This document shows positions 24,295-34,729 of a DNA stretch of 64,000 bases, piece by piece. A program made the position numbers and the translations under genes. The notes beneath the pieces are model-generated. The model was given only the letters and a program-made list of their open reading frames with translations, was not told the origin of the DNA and searched no databases. Positions within the stretch are counted from its first letter, which is position 1; each line of letters opens with the position of its first letter. The stretch lies in contig VGMX01000004.1 in the NCBI GenBank assembly GCA_016866305.1, positions 62,001 to 126,000 of the forward strand, in the 5' to 3' direction. Origin of the DNA: Chlorobiota bacterium (lineage in GTDB: Bacteria > Bacteroidota > Chlorobiia > Chlorobiales > Chlorobiaceae).

Positions 24295-25818
24295 ATGCCG
24301 AAAGAGAACCAGCAACAGGAACAACCACAGCAGCTTTCCCTCAACGACCAGATGCAGCGCCGCCACGAGGAGCGCCGGCACCTGATGGAATCGGGAGTAA
24401 ACCCCTACCCCTGCACCTTCGATGTTACCGCATATGCCGCCGATGTCCTGGCTACCTTCCGGGAAGAGGAACAGCTGCCCGTCTCGGTTGCCGGGAGAAT
24501 CATGACCATCCGCAAGATGGGCAAGGCATCGTTCTTCCATATCCAGGACGCCACGGGACGTATCCAGATCTATCTGAAAAAGGACGAGGTGGGCGAGAAG
24601 GCATACAGCACGTTCAAACTGCTCGACATCGGGGACATCGTCGGCGTCAAAGGGTACAGCTTCAGGACGAAAACCGGCGAGATATCGGTGCATGCACAGG
24701 CGTTCGAGCTGCTCAGCAAATCGCTGCGCCCCATACCGGTAGCCAAGGAAAAGGAGGTCGACGGACAGAAGGTGGTGTATGACGCCTTCAGCGACAAGGA
24801 GCTTCGCTACCGCCAGCGCTACGTCGACCTCATCGTGAACCCCGAAGTACGCCAGACCTTCATCAGGCGTTCTGCCATCGTCGCTTTCATTCGCCAGTTC
24901 TTCACCTCGAAAGGGTGGCTCGAAGTGGAAACCCCGATCCTGCAGCCGATCTACGGCGGGGCGGCAGCAAGACCGTTCACCACCCATCACAACGCGCTCG
25001 ACATGCAGCTTTACCTGCGCATCGCAAACGAGCTGTACCTGAAGCGACTGATCGTGGGCGGCTTCGACGGGGTGTTCGAGTTCGCCAAGGATTTCCGTAA
25101 CGAAGGCATCGACCGTTTTCACAACCCGGAGTTCACCCAGGTCGAGCTGTATGTTGCCTACAAGGACTACAACTGGATGATGGAGCAGGTAGAGGAACTG
25201 CTCTACCGCACCGCGCTCGCCGTGAACGGATGCGATACCGTGAGCTTCCTCGGAAGCGAGATTTCGCTGAAACCCCCCTTTCGCCGGCTCACCATCGCCG
25301 ACTCGATCAGGGAGTATTGCGGTGTTGATATCGACGGGAAAAACGAACAGGAGTTGCGCTCGACCGCAAAGGATCTCGGCCTTGAACTCGATCCGAAAAT
25401 CGGATCGGGAAAAATCATCGACGAAATCTTCGGGGAGTTCGTTGAACCCAGGCTCATCCAGCCGACCTTCATCACCGACTACCCCACTGAAATGTCGCCT
25501 CTGGCCAAGGAGCACCGCTCGAAACCTGGCCTTGTGGAGCGGTTCGAACTGATCGCGGGGGGCAAGGAGCTGTGCAACTCCTTCTCGGAGCTGAACGACC
25601 CGGTCATCCAGCGCGAACGACTCGAAGCCCAGGCAAAGCTTCGCCTTCGCGGCGACGATGAAGCCATGATCGTGGATGAGGACTTCCTCAGAGCGCTCGA
25701 ATACGGCATGCCGCCCTGCGCTGGCCTCGGCATAGGCATTGACCGGATGGTGATGGTGCTCTGCGGCCAGGAGTCGATACGCGACGTCATTTTCTTCCCG
25801 CATCTGAAACCGGAGTGA
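24295..25818 (+). CDS. lysS: Lysyl-tRNA synthetase, class II
   Basis: LysS charges tRNA-Lys. The 507-residue protein has an N-terminal OB-fold anticodon-binding domain ([20 protein letters not shown]), class II motif 2 ([20 protein letters not shown]), and motif 3 ([13 protein letters not shown]) at the C-terminus. Length is normal. An acidic/Gln-rich N-terminus ([13 protein letters not shown]) precedes the usual start region. Confidence 0.96.
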   Translation: MPKENQQQEQPQQLSLNDQMQRRHEERRHLMESGVNPYPCTFDVTAYAADVLATFREEEQLPVSVAGRIMTIRKMGKASFFHIQDATGRIQIYLKKDEVGEKAYSTFKLLDIGDIVGVKGYSFRTKTGEISVHAQAFELLSKSLRPIPVAKEKEVDGQKVVYDAFSDKELRYRQRYVDLIVNPEVRQTFIRRSAIVAFIRQFFTSKGWLEVETPILQPIYGGAAARPFTTHHNALDMQLYLRIANELYLKRLIVGGFDGVFEFAKDFRNEGIDRFHNPEFTQVELYVAYKDYNWMMEQVEELLYRTALAVNGCDTVSFLGSEISLKPPFRRLTIADSIREYCGVDIDGKNEQELRSTAKDLGLELDPKIGSGKIIDEIFGEFVEPRLIQPTFITDYPTEMSPLAKEHRSKPGLVERFELIAGGKELCNSFSELNDPVIQRERLEAQAKLRLRGDDEAMIVDEDFLRALEYGMPPCAGLGIGIDRMVMVLCGQESIRDVIFFPHLKPE

Positions 25819-25871
25819 GAGGCGGCCTTCACATCACAAGCAAACCCGGCCTCAGCTCCTGCTGATTACCT

Positions 25872-25899
25872 GCACACCCCGGCAAATACCGGGGTGTGC
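25872..25899 (+). terminator. Hairpin after lysS, probable terminator
   Basis: An 11-bp perfect stem (GCACACCCCGG/CCGGGGTGTGC) with a CAAATA loop lies 54 bp after the lysS stop. The following T-run is short (GCATTTC), so termination may be weak. Confidence 0.55.
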
Positions 25900-25967
25900 G
25901 CATTTCAGGCACTCCCGCCCCAGGAACTCTGTACAACCGTTTTGAGCCTTCATAAACAGGAGTGCAC

Positions 25968-26831
25968 ATGAAACCTTACAAGACGGAGAGGATCATGACA
26001 TCGACATTATCGGATTATTCCGGGCTTATTATTGCAGCACACGAACCGCCATGCCTCTCGATCTACCAGAAAACCCACCGCTCTCATCGCGACAAGGTGC
26101 GATTCTATACCGGCACAAAACATGCCCTCGATCGTGTCGATCTGGCCGGCTCCGTTCCGCAGACCCTGGTCGAGGCTCTCGGAGAAGAGATAACCCCGCC
26201 ACACCAGACCGTAGCTTCTTACGGGGGCACCAAAGGTAACGCCATGCATCATGGACACGGCTCGAGGAAAGACGAGGAGGAGATCGATACCCTGCGATTT
26301 TTCCGGATGGTGGACAAAAGCGTGCTTGAACATCATTCGCAGCGCTCGCAACTGCCGCTTATTCTCGCCGCCCTGCCGGAAAATCAGGGTCGTTTCCGCC
26401 GTATCAGCCAGAACACCTTGCTTCTCGACGATGGCATCGCAACGAATCCCGACAGCATTCACGATAATGCGTTCCATGAACAGGCCTGGGCCATTATCGA
26501 ACCGCAACTGCAACACCGGCTCCATGCAATGCTCGAAGAGTATTCGGAGGCCCTCCCGAAAGGCATTGGCTCCGAAGATCTCGAAAAAATAGCTGCTGCT
26601 GCGGCAGCCGGCAGGGTCTCGGTGTTGTTCATCAACAACGATGTCAGGATTGCGGGGCTTCTTGACAGGCAAACGGGAGTGATTTCGGTGGACAGGCAGG
26701 AACTCCACGGTGCAAGTGACCTGCTTGATGACCTCGGTGAACTGGTGCTCAGAAACGGCGGGAAAGTAGTTGTCCTGCCATCTGAAAAGATGCCTGCCGA
26801 AGCGGGTTTCGCGGCAACGTTCCGCTATTAG
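25968..26831 (+). CDS. Shortened bacterial eRF1-like (baeRF3-type) protein with internal deletion
   Basis: The ATG at 25968 is preferred because GGAG lies six bases upstream. The 287-residue product matches my recollection of the baeRF3 family ('bacterial archaeo-eukaryotic release factor family 3') in its second half: VASYGGTKGNAMHHGHGSRK, DEEEIDTLRFFRMVDKSVLE, LPLILAALPE, and the end DLLDDLGELVLRNGGKVVVL. The N-terminal EPPCLSIYQKTHRSH (~26-40) is also family-like. It then jumps directly to RDKVRFYTGTKHALDRVDLA, where intact homologues have roughly 90-100 more residues, so an in-frame deletion removed most of the N-terminal domain. Biological role of the family is unsettled (proposed ribosome rescue or hibernation). 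The product may be non-functional. Confidence 0.7.
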   Translation: MKPYKTERIMTSTLSDYSGLIIAAHEPPCLSIYQKTHRSHRDKVRFYTGTKHALDRVDLAGSVPQTLVEALGEEITPPHQTVASYGGTKGNAMHHGHGSRKDEEEIDTLRFFRMVDKSVLEHHSQRSQLPLILAALPENQGRFRRISQNTLLLDDGIATNPDSIHDNAFHEQAWAIIEPQLQHRLHAMLEEYSEALPKGIGSEDLEKIAAAAAAGRVSVLFINNDVRIAGLLDRQTGVISVDRQELHGASDLLDDLGELVLRNGGKVVVLPSEKMPAEAGFAATFRY

Positions 26832-26966
26832 GCCGAAACCCCGGGTCCGCCCCCTGCAGAAACGTTGCGGTACGGCAAAATCCGGCTTTTTGTGGTTATA
26901 TTGTCAGAATGAATCGTCGAGGCCGGCAAGGTTCCACTACTCCACTCAACGCCAGTAGCGGAAAAC

Positions 26967-27701
26967 ATGTCAATGCTGACGAGCTCCCTTCAACATCCAG
27001 ACCAGGCCCTTATGAACCCGTTCTGGTACCGTTTCCAGCAGCTCTCGCTCCCTGAACTTGTCGCCGGGGGTGAAAACGAGCAGACCGAGTTCAAGAGACT
27101 CGTGCACTCTCCGTCGAAAATCGCCAAACCCATCACGGCTTTCGCCAACAGCACGGGAGGCGTCATCCTGATCGGGGTGGACGACGACAGGCGAATCGTC
27201 GGCATTCACAGCGAGAAGGAAACCCTTGAAATCATCCATGAAGCCTTCCGGTTCCACATCGATCCGGAACCGGAAATCGACATCTACGTCGAGGAGTTCA
27301 AACGCCGGCTTGTACTCATGGTGTTCGTACCCGAAAGCCCCGACAAGCCGCACTACCATATCGAGCGCACCACCGACCCCCGAACCCGGATACCTGTAAC
27401 GGAAAAACGGGTCTACACCCGCGAAGGAAGCCGCAACCGCTCCCTGTGCGACGACAGGATCGCACTCATGCAGTCGAAGAAAAATCCCCTGAAACTTTCG
27501 TTCGGCGCCGGAGAAAAGCAGCTCTTCGGCTACCTTCGGGAGCACCGGCAGATAACCGCGGAGGGCTACGCAGAAATAGCCGGCATATCGCTCCGGAAAG
27601 CAAGGGAAATCCTTATCGCGCTGGTGCGCTCGGGGGCGATCGTGCTCCTCAGCGAGGGAAAACGGAGCTATTACGCGCTGACGGCTCAGGCGATGCCGTA
27701 A
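26967..27701 (+). CDS. AlbA_2 (Schlafen-like) DNA-binding domain protein
   Basis: The 244-residue protein contains the AlbA_2/divergent-AAA_4 signature: [20 protein letters not shown], then [20 protein letters not shown] and [15 protein letters not shown]-terminal winged-helix segment follows ([20 protein letters not shown]...[15 protein letters not shown]). Such proteins usually act as transcription regulators. The start is uncertain: ATG 26967 lacks a clear Shine-Dalgarno and ATG 27012 (MNPFWYRF) is possible. Its 3' end overlaps the convergent epimerase by 16 bp. Confidence 0.85.
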   Translation: MSMLTSSLQHPDQALMNPFWYRFQQLSLPELVAGGENEQTEFKRLVHSPSKIAKPITAFANSTGGVILIGVDDDRRIVGIHSEKETLEIIHEAFRFHIDPEPEIDIYVEEFKRRLVLMVFVPESPDKPHYHIERTTDPRTRIPVTEKRVYTREGSRNRSLCDDRIALMQSKKNPLKLSFGAGEKQLFGYLREHRQITAEGYAEIAGISLRKAREILIALVRSGAIVLLSEGKRSYYALTAQAMP

Positions 27702-28696
27702 TAGCCGCGATACCACTCGACAAACCGCCTCACCCCGTCCTCAACCGGTGTTTCCGGCTTGTAGTGCACATCCTGCATCAGTTGCCCGACATCGGCATAG
27801 GTATCGGGCACATCGCCAGGCTGCATGGGCAGGAACTCCTTTTCAGCGGTTTTGCCGAGCTCGCGTTCAAGCGCTCCGATGTAGTCCATCAGGTTGACCG
27901 GCTTGCTGTTGCCGATGTTGTACACCCTCCAGGGAGCACGGCTCGAACCGGGATCGGGATGCAGCCCTGTCCACTCGGGGTTGCATTCCGCCGTGTGGTC
28001 GAGCGTGCGGATCACCCCCTCGACGATATCGTCGATGTAGGTGAAGTCGCGCCGGTGTTTTCCGTAGTTGAACACCTTGATGGGCCTGCCGCCGAGAATG
28101 GCGTCGGTAAAGAGAAAAAGCGCCATATCGGGGCGACCCCAGGGACCGTAAACGGTAAAGAAGCGCAGTCCGGTTGCGGGAATATTGTAGAGATGGCTGT
28201 AGGTGTGCGCCATCAGCTCGTTGGCTTTCTTGCTGGCCGCATAGAGGGAGAGCGGATGATCGACGTTGTCATGCACGGAAAAGGGCATGGTTTCGTTGGC
28301 ACCGTAAACCGAACTCGACGAGGCGTACACAAGATGCTGTACCCCGTTGTGTCGGCACCCTTCGAGAATGTTCAGGAAGCCCTGGATGTTGCTGTCGATG
28401 TAGGCGTGCGGATTCTGGAGCGAATAACGCACCCCGGCTTGCGCCGCGAGGTTGACCACCTTGTCGAATTTCCCGTCGCGGAACAGCCTTTCCATCTCCT
28501 GCCGGTCGGCAAGATCGGTTTTCACGAACCGGAAATCCGCGTGCGTCTGAAGCAGCCCGAGCCGGGCCTCTTTCAGGCTCACGTCGTAGTAGTCGTTCAT
28601 GTTGTCAAGACCTGTGACACAGTCCCCTCTTTCAAGAAGCCGCCGGCAGACATGAAAACCGATAAAACCCGCAGCACCGGTAACAAGAACATTCAT
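27686..28696 (-). CDS. NAD-dependent UDP-sugar epimerase (UDP-glucuronate 4-epimerase type)
   Basis: The ATG at 28696 ([13 protein letters not shown]) is used. The 336-residue extended SDR has the NAD motif GAAGFIG, the YAASKKA (YxxxK) catalytic pair, and the segments [20 protein letters not shown] and [17 protein letters not shown]. These are characteristic of UDP-glucuronate 4-epimerases (CapI/LspL) feeding polysaccharide or LPS synthesis in the cytoplasm. Length is normal. No glycosyltransferase cluster adjoins it. Confidence 0.88.
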   Translation of the reverse strand: MNVLVTGAAGFIGFHVCRRLLERGDCVTGLDNMNDYYDVSLKEARLGLLQTHADFRFVKTDLADRQEMERLFRDGKFDKVVNLAAQAGVRYSLQNPHAYIDSNIQGFLNILEGCRHNGVQHLVYASSSSVYGANETMPFSVHDNVDHPLSLYAASKKANELMAHTYSHLYNIPATGLRFFTVYGPWGRPDMALFLFTDAILGGRPIKVFNYGKHRRDFTYIDDIVEGVIRTLDHTAECNPEWTGLHPDPGSSRAPWRVYNIGNSKPVNLMDYIGALERELGKTAEKEFLPMQPGDVPDTYADVGQLMQDVHYKPETPVEDGVRRFVEWYRGYYGIA

Positions 28697-28924
28697 CGTT
28701 AACAGCATTAATGGTGAAACAAGCCGGGATCAGTTCCCGAATTTCAGGAAAATAAAAAAAGAACCCGCCATTTTTTCCGCAAAGAAAAAAAGCTCTCATC
28801 CGCAGAGACCTCAAAGGGTCGAAAAATGCCAGAAAATCAAACCCGGACACAAAACACAAAACTTGACTCTATCCTCACGATGAACTATCATGCAGGAAAA
28901 AAACCTGACCTGAGAGAAGAGCAT

Positions 28925-29260
28925 ATGACCGGTCGCAGGAAAAACCGCCTGAAGCTTTTTGCCCTGCCGCTCACGCTGCTGCTTTGCGGAGCCGCCGATC
29001 CGGAGAAGGCGAAAACCGCGGAGGATTACTACTGGAGCGCAAAGAACAAATACCACAACGGCGAGTTCATGGAAGCGGTAGAGGATTACGACAAGGCCGC
29101 CGAACTGGCTCCCGGCGTGGCGAAAATCTACGGCAGCCGGGCTGCTGCCAAACGCAAGCTCGGCGACAGGGAGGGAGCGCTCTCCGATGCACGCACCGCC
29201 GCCCGGCTCGGCGACAGGGACGCCCAGCGCATCCTGCGCACGCTCGGCTACGACTGGTAG
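28925..29260 (+). CDS. Small secreted TPR-like protein
   Basis: The start at 28925 gives a 111-residue protein with a signal peptide (KNRLKLFALPLTLLLCGAAD); residues upstream of it in the open frame are unlikely to be coding. The mature part holds about two TPR-type helix pairs (DYYWSAKNKYHNGEFMEAVE; AKIYGSRAAAKRKLGDREGA). TPR repeats mediate protein-protein contacts. It probably acts in the periplasm or envelope; partner unknown. Confidence 0.75.
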   Translation: MTGRRKNRLKLFALPLTLLLCGAADPEKAKTAEDYYWSAKNKYHNGEFMEAVEDYDKAAELAPGVAKIYGSRAAAKRKLGDREGALSDARTAARLGDRDAQRILRTLGYDW

Positions 29261-30490
<1,230 letters not shown>

Positions 30491-30494
30491 TATC

Positions 30495-31784
30495 ATGCGA
30501 AAAGTCTTTCTCCTGAGCCTCGGCTGCTCGAAAAACACCATCGATTCCGAGCGCCTCATGGCACAGGCCACAGCGAGCGGCATGAGCTTCAGCGACTTGC
30601 CGGACGATGCCGACATCATCATCATCAACACCTGCGGCTTCATCCGGGACGCCAAGGAGGAATCCATATCGGAAACCCTTGCGGCCATCCGGAAGAAAGA
30701 GGAGGGCAAGGTGCAAAAAGTGTACGTGATGGGGTGCCTGCCGGAGCTGTACCGCAGAGAACTCAGGGAGGAGATGCCCGAAGTTGACGGATTCTTCGGC
30801 ACGCGAGAGCTGCCGGAGGTACTTGCCGCCATCGGAGCCGGGTACCGCGAGGAGCTTCTTGACAGCCGGATTCTGCTCACACCGCCCCACTACACCTTTC
30901 TGAAAATCGCCGAAGGATGCAACCGGCAGTGCTCCTTCTGCTCGATCCCGAAAATCCGCGGACACTACCGGAGCCAGTCGCCCGACCAGCTCCTGCGCGA
31001 AGCATCACTGCTTGAAAAGCAGGGTGTCAAGGAACTGAACCTCATCGCACAGGACATCAGCATGTACGGGTATGATCTCGAAGGGAAATCCCTATTGAAC
31101 GATCTCGTTTTGCAGCTTTCGGACATGGAGTTCCGGCGCATCCGCCTGCTCTACGCCTACCCGCTGAACTTCCCGATGGAGGTGATCGACACCATGCATG
31201 AGCGGAAAAACATCTGCAACTACCTCGACATGCCGCTGCAGCATATCAATGACCGCATCCTGCGCTCCATGAACCGGGGCATCGATTGTGCCGGAACCCT
31301 CCGGCTGCTCGAATCCATACGCGAACGGAACCCCGGCATCCGGCTCCGCACCACCATGATCGTGGGCTACCCCGGAGAAACCCGCGAGGAGTTCCGTGAA
31401 CTGCTGCGGTTCGTCGAAGAGAGCCGCTTCGACCGACTCGGCTGCTTTCCCTACTGCCACGAGGAGTACTCGCCCGCATACCTGCTCGAAGACGATGTGA
31501 GCCCCGAAGAAAAACAGGATCGCGTGGCGGAACTCATGGAGCTGCAGGAATCCATTTCGCAGAAGAAGAACCGGGAGTACGAGGGCCGGGAAATCGAGGT
31601 GCTGGTGGACCAGATTGAGGACAGTATGGCCTTCGGACGCACCGAGTACGACGCACCCGAAGTGGATAACGAATGCATACTCGAAACCGCCGGTTTTGAC
31701 GTCCGGCCCGGCATGTTCTGCCGGGCAATGATTACTGATTCAACGCCATACGATCTCGAAGGCGAGGTTACGGAAATCGGATAG
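30495..31784 (+). CDS. rimO: Ribosomal protein S12 methylthiotransferase RimO
   Basis: RimO methylthiolates Asp of ribosomal protein S12. The 429-residue protein has the UPF0004 N-terminal domain (SLGCSKNTIDSERL, NTCGFI, MGCLPE supplying cluster Cys), a radical SAM domain with CNRQCSFC (in AEGCNRQCSFCSIPKIRGHY), and a TRAM domain at the end (REIEVLVDQIEDSMAFGRTE). The ATG at 30495, four bases after the tgt stop, is the proper start. It forms an operon with tgt. Confidence 0.95.
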   Translation: MRKVFLLSLGCSKNTIDSERLMAQATASGMSFSDLPDDADIIIINTCGFIRDAKEESISETLAAIRKKEEGKVQKVYVMGCLPELYRRELREEMPEVDGFFGTRELPEVLAAIGAGYREELLDSRILLTPPHYTFLKIAEGCNRQCSFCSIPKIRGHYRSQSPDQLLREASLLEKQGVKELNLIAQDISMYGYDLEGKSLLNDLVLQLSDMEFRRIRLLYAYPLNFPMEVIDTMHERKNICNYLDMPLQHINDRILRSMNRGIDCAGTLRLLESIRERNPGIRLRTTMIVGYPGETREEFRELLRFVEESRFDRLGCFPYCHEEYSPAYLLEDDVSPEEKQDRVAELMELQESISQKKNREYEGREIEVLVDQIEDSMAFGRTEYDAPEVDNECILETAGFDVRPGMFCRAMITDSTPYDLEGEVTEIG

Positions 31785-31799
31785 CCCTTCGCATCGGGA

Positions 31800-32064
31800 G
31801 CAGGTGCCGGCTTCAACCCGGGCCGCTGACTCCAGTATGGAGTTCACGGCAAACGCCCGCAACGAGTCGCTCGCAAGATTGCCGCTCTCGTCGAACAGGT
31901 TCGCGACATTGCCGATATGTCCCGTGGGCTGCTGCATGACCGGAACATTCAAGCCTTTCAATCCGTGACCAATATCTTTTGTCCCACGTCACCAGTTCAC
32001 CAGAAACATATCGAGAGTAACCGGTTCGAATGGAACAATCTTTCCTGTCGAGAATTACCTTCAC
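31800..32064 (-). pseudogene. Gene remnant, possibly the C-terminus of an NADPH-dependent FMN reductase
   Basis: Two minus-strand frames carry plausible coding fragments that do not join without a frame change or stop: 'GKIVPFEPVTLDMFLVNW' then a stop near 31985, and in another frame 'HGLKGLNVPVMQQPTGHIGN' followed by VANLFDESGNLASDSLRAFA. The second resembles by eye the conserved end of NADPH-dependent FMN reductases (IGN-x3-LFDE-x-G-x-L). No start or complete domain remains, and the frame runs on into the convergent rimO end. Family assignment is weak; decay is better supported. Confidence 0.3.
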
Positions 32065-32348
32065 TTGCGTTCTTTCAGCTTTTCAATATTCTCCAGCAAC
32101 TCGTCGTTGCCGAGCCCTTCGAGCGGGAGATGCAGCCATTCGGGCTCGTGCCTGTCGGGGCGGATGAACTCGACCCGCATGACGGGCGGACGCTGTCCTG
32201 TCGGGTCGATGTCGAAACCGACACTCCTGATGAACTCGGCGGTTGACTCTGCAAGGCGCATCTGTGCTTCGCATGCGGCCTGGAGCGGCCCGCCGATAAG
32301 ATCCGCCATCGGCAGTCCCCTGAATTGATCTTCCATATTTACAAGCAT
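32061..32348 (-). CDS. DUF2589-like short protein
   Basis: The 95-residue protein begins DQFRGLPMADLIGGPLQAAC and EAQMRLAESTAEFIRSVGFD, which matches the N-terminal helices of DUF2589 proteins ('LIGGPL..A..AQ..A...T..FI..VGF'). DUF2589 proteins are usually ~150-200 residues, so this one appears short. The remainder (PPVMRVEFIRPDRHEPEWLH; GNDELLENIEKLKERK) is charged. The ATG at 32336 is an alternative start. Its stop overlaps a GTG in the downstream remnant. Function unknown. Confidence 0.55.
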   Translation of the reverse strand: MLVNMEDQFRGLPMADLIGGPLQAACEAQMRLAESTAEFIRSVGFDIDPTGQRPPVMRVEFIRPDRHEPEWLHLPLEGLGNDELLENIEKLKERK

Positions 32349-32505
32349 TGCGGTTCATGGTTTGGGGTTCCCTGAATGCAGACACGAACTTCAACGATAT
32401 TTTTCAGGAAGTTACGGCGTATTCCCGTCATGAACAAGCCGATACGAACGCGAAACGCGAGGTTCTCACCCTGCGCTGCCGATATGCCTCCCCCTACAAA
32501 AAAAA

Positions 32506-32524
32506 TCCCGGCATGCAGCCGGGA
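32506..32524 (-). terminator. Rho-independent terminator of the 102-residue hypothetical gene
   Basis: TCCCGGC/GCCGGGA with a five-base loop is followed on the minus strand by a run of at least eight T, 27 bp after the stop at 32552. Confidence 0.88.
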
Positions 32525-32551
32525 GTCGCAGAAAACCTTTCAGCGCCTGAA

Positions 32552-32860
32552 TCATTCGCCCTCGCCCACCGGCTCCGTTGAGGTGGAGAGGAATCCCCTG
32601 CCCTGTGCGAAATAGATGTAAAGTGGCTTTTCGTTGCGCAACACATCGATGACGTTCCCGAACATGGATGAGGGCAGATGCATGCGGATGATGCCTCCGC
32701 TCTCGTAATCGTTCTCGAAGGTCATGCCTGGATCGTTGAAGCGAACATACGCCGCAGTCTTGCCATCCGGCCCGTACAGGGAAATCTGTGCTCGGTTGGT
32801 CTGGTAGCCGTCAGGGCTGCCGTAGAACAGCACATGGTAGTTTTTGATTTCGATGGTCAT
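32552..32860 (-). CDS. Small hypothetical protein
   Basis: A 102-residue soluble protein with an excellent Shine-Dalgarno (AGGAGG, nine bases before the ATG) and its own terminator, so it is almost certainly expressed. The sequence reads as a beta-rich single domain (MTIEIKNYHVLFYGSPDGYQ; KTAAYVRFNDPGMTFENDYE; GIIRMHLPSSMFGNVIDVLR; PLYIYFAQGRGFLSTSTEP). No known family recognised. It lies in a region of decaying genes but is itself intact. Confidence 0.75.
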   Translation of the reverse strand: MTIEIKNYHVLFYGSPDGYQTNRAQISLYGPDGKTAAYVRFNDPGMTFENDYESGGIIRMHLPSSMFGNVIDVLRNEKPLYIYFAQGRGFLSTSTEPVGEGE

Positions 32861-32974
32861 GGCGGGGGTCCTCCTGTTTTACCGTTTAGGGGAAATCGGT
32901 CATACTTCGGAAACTACAGGAAAAGGGAGTTGGTGCTCCTGATTGCAAAGTAATCATAAAAACAGAGAAGGCAA

Positions 32975-33979
32975 TCACAACAGCGGCATGAGAATCCGAA
33001 ATGTCGGGGGAAGCGACCAGAAGCAGGAGAGCGCCGACATGATGCCTGCCGTGGCTACCGAAAGCGCCGGAATGCCGGGCCACCCTGCGGCGAACGGCAT
33101 GGCCGAGATCGCGAACGCTGCCGCAGCAAGAAAAGAGGGCCCGGCGACATGCCAGCGCCGCTCCAGCGTTCGGTCGGAGTGCATGCCGTTGAGCACCATC
33201 ACCACAAGAAAATACACCCCGCTGAACCCCCATACTTTCGGGTTTTTCATGGCCGAGCCTACCGTATGCGATGCATGTCCCCTTCGGCGCAAATCCTCCT
33301 CACGAGCCGCCCTCTCCATCATCAGATCCTTTTCCTCGCACGTGAGCCAGGCTGCTTCCGCCGGTCTGTCGTCAAGCCAGAAAAGCACCACGATGCCCAT
33401 CACTGTCGAGGGCATCCCTTCGAGCAGGAACAGCCACTGCCAACCCTGCAGCCTGCCGAAACCATCAAGCCCGTCGAGAATCGCCCCGGAAACCGGGCCG
33501 CCAACCACACCGGCTACAGCCACCGCGGTCATGAACCATGCCACCATCCTTGCCCGGTACTCCGACGGAAACCAGTTGGTGAGGGAGAGAATGATGCCGG
33601 GAAAGAAACCTGCTTCTGCCACTCCGAGCAGGAAGCGCAGCAGGTAGAACATGTGCTCGTTTGCCACGAACAGCTGCAGACTGGCCACAATGCCCCAGGT
33701 GATCATGATCCGCGCGATCCAGATTCGCGCACCGACTCTTGATAGAATGATGTTGCTCGGCACTTCGAAAATGAGGTAACCGATAAAGAAGATGCCCGCT
33801 CCGGTGCCATAGGCGATGTCGCCGATGCCGAGGTCGGAGGACATTTGCAGCTTAGCAAAGCCAACGTTCACGCGATCAAGGTAGGCAAGGATGTAGCAGA
33901 AAAAGAGAAACGGCAAGAGCCGCCTTGCAGCCTTTCGATAGGCCGCCTGTTCGAGTGCCGGTGGTGAAAAGGAATGCAT
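32975..33979 (-). pseudogene. MFS transporter (anion:cation symporter type), truncated and internally deleted
   Basis: The first ~240 residues are a normal ACS-family MFS half: LAYLDRVNVGFAKLQMSSDL, the helix EVPSNIILSRVGARIWIARI, and LGVAEAGFFPGIILSLTNWF, like hydroxyphenylacetate/phthalate/tartrate permeases. After WGFSGVYFLVVMVLNG the sequence jumps to MHSDRTLERRWHVAGPSFLA, which belongs one to two helices later, so ~35 residues are missing. It then ends after LSCFWSLPPTFRILMPLL, about 100 residues short of the usual ~430. The frame is open (334 residues), but with lost helices transport is unlikely. Confidence 0.65.
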
Positions 33980-34021
33980 GACAGGGGGCAGGAGGGTTAT
34001 GGTTATCGGGAAAACGGATCG

Positions 34022-34699
34022 CTACAGCGCCCGGTTGAGAAAATCCACCATCGGTTTCACGGTGCGGTACAGTACCGCAAGCCCCGGTGCGAAACCTGCC
34101 GAGGTTACTTCAGTATCGCTGAAAAACCGTTGGGTGTAATACCCCTTGTATTTGAGGAATTCGATGGCCGGGTCGTCGGCATCGTACCCTTTCGGAGGCC
34201 GTTTCAGCAGTCCGGAAGGCAGCACTCCACCGGGAAATTCATGACGGAACGATTCCTGCGAAATGATCGAGCGCCACTCACCGAACTGCCCGCCGATCTC
34301 TTCGCGCAGGCGATCCAGCACAACGGGCTCCGGCATGTAGACACCGCCGCCCGCAAACGACTCTCCGTCAGGGCCGACATGCACGTAGTAGCCACCGAAC
34401 GGACTCTTGCGTCCTCCCCGGTTAATAAACACGAAAAAGTTGGTTTTGTAGGGCGATTTGTCGCGGGAGAAGCGCACGTCGCGATAAATGCGCATGATGC
34501 AGTTTTTGGGATCGAGACCCGACGCGGCGACGGTGCTGTCGAAGCCCGAAATTTCCCTGAGCAGATGCGCCGCGAGGCCCAGTACCTCCCCGTACGCATC
34601 CTGGTACTCCGGCTTGTGCAGCTCGAACCACTCGCGGGTGTTGGCTGCCTTCAGGCTTCGGAGAAACGAGAGTGTCGATGGTGTTATCATGGCATCCAT
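34022..34699 (-). CDS. DUF2461-family protein
   Basis: The 225-residue protein matches DUF2461 throughout: FLRSLKAANTREWFELHKPE, the core IMRIYRDVRFSRDKSPYKTN followed by FFVFINRGG, GGYYVHVGPDGESFAGGGVY, and a C-terminal LYRTVKPMVDFLNRAL. The family is widespread and uncharacterised. It lies 30 bp downstream of the TIR gene and is probably cotranscribed, though DUF2461 has no known link to TIR signalling. Confidence 0.88.
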   Translation of the reverse strand: MDAMITPSTLSFLRSLKAANTREWFELHKPEYQDAYGEVLGLAAHLLREISGFDSTVAASGLDPKNCIMRIYRDVRFSRDKSPYKTNFFVFINRGGRKSPFGGYYVHVGPDGESFAGGGVYMPEPVVLDRLREEIGGQFGEWRSIISQESFRHEFPGGVLPSGLLKRPPKGYDADDPAIEFLKYKGYYTQRFFSDTEVTSAGFAPGLAVLYRTVKPMVDFLNRAL

Positions 34700-34729
34700 A
34701 TCACGAAAATTGACCTGTGCAAAATGGTT

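Noticed and set aside
23247-24344. 365-residue minus-strand ORF
   Set aside because: Antisense to crtB, which has both catalytic Asp motifs and a Shine-Dalgarno.
24283-25803. 506-residue minus-strand ORF opposite lysS
   Set aside because: Long only because of the G+C-rich third-position pattern of lysS; the sense strand is a complete class II synthetase.
27446-28702. 418-residue plus-strand ORF
   Set aside because: Antisense to the epimerase and overlapping the AlbA_2 gene; no recognisable motif.
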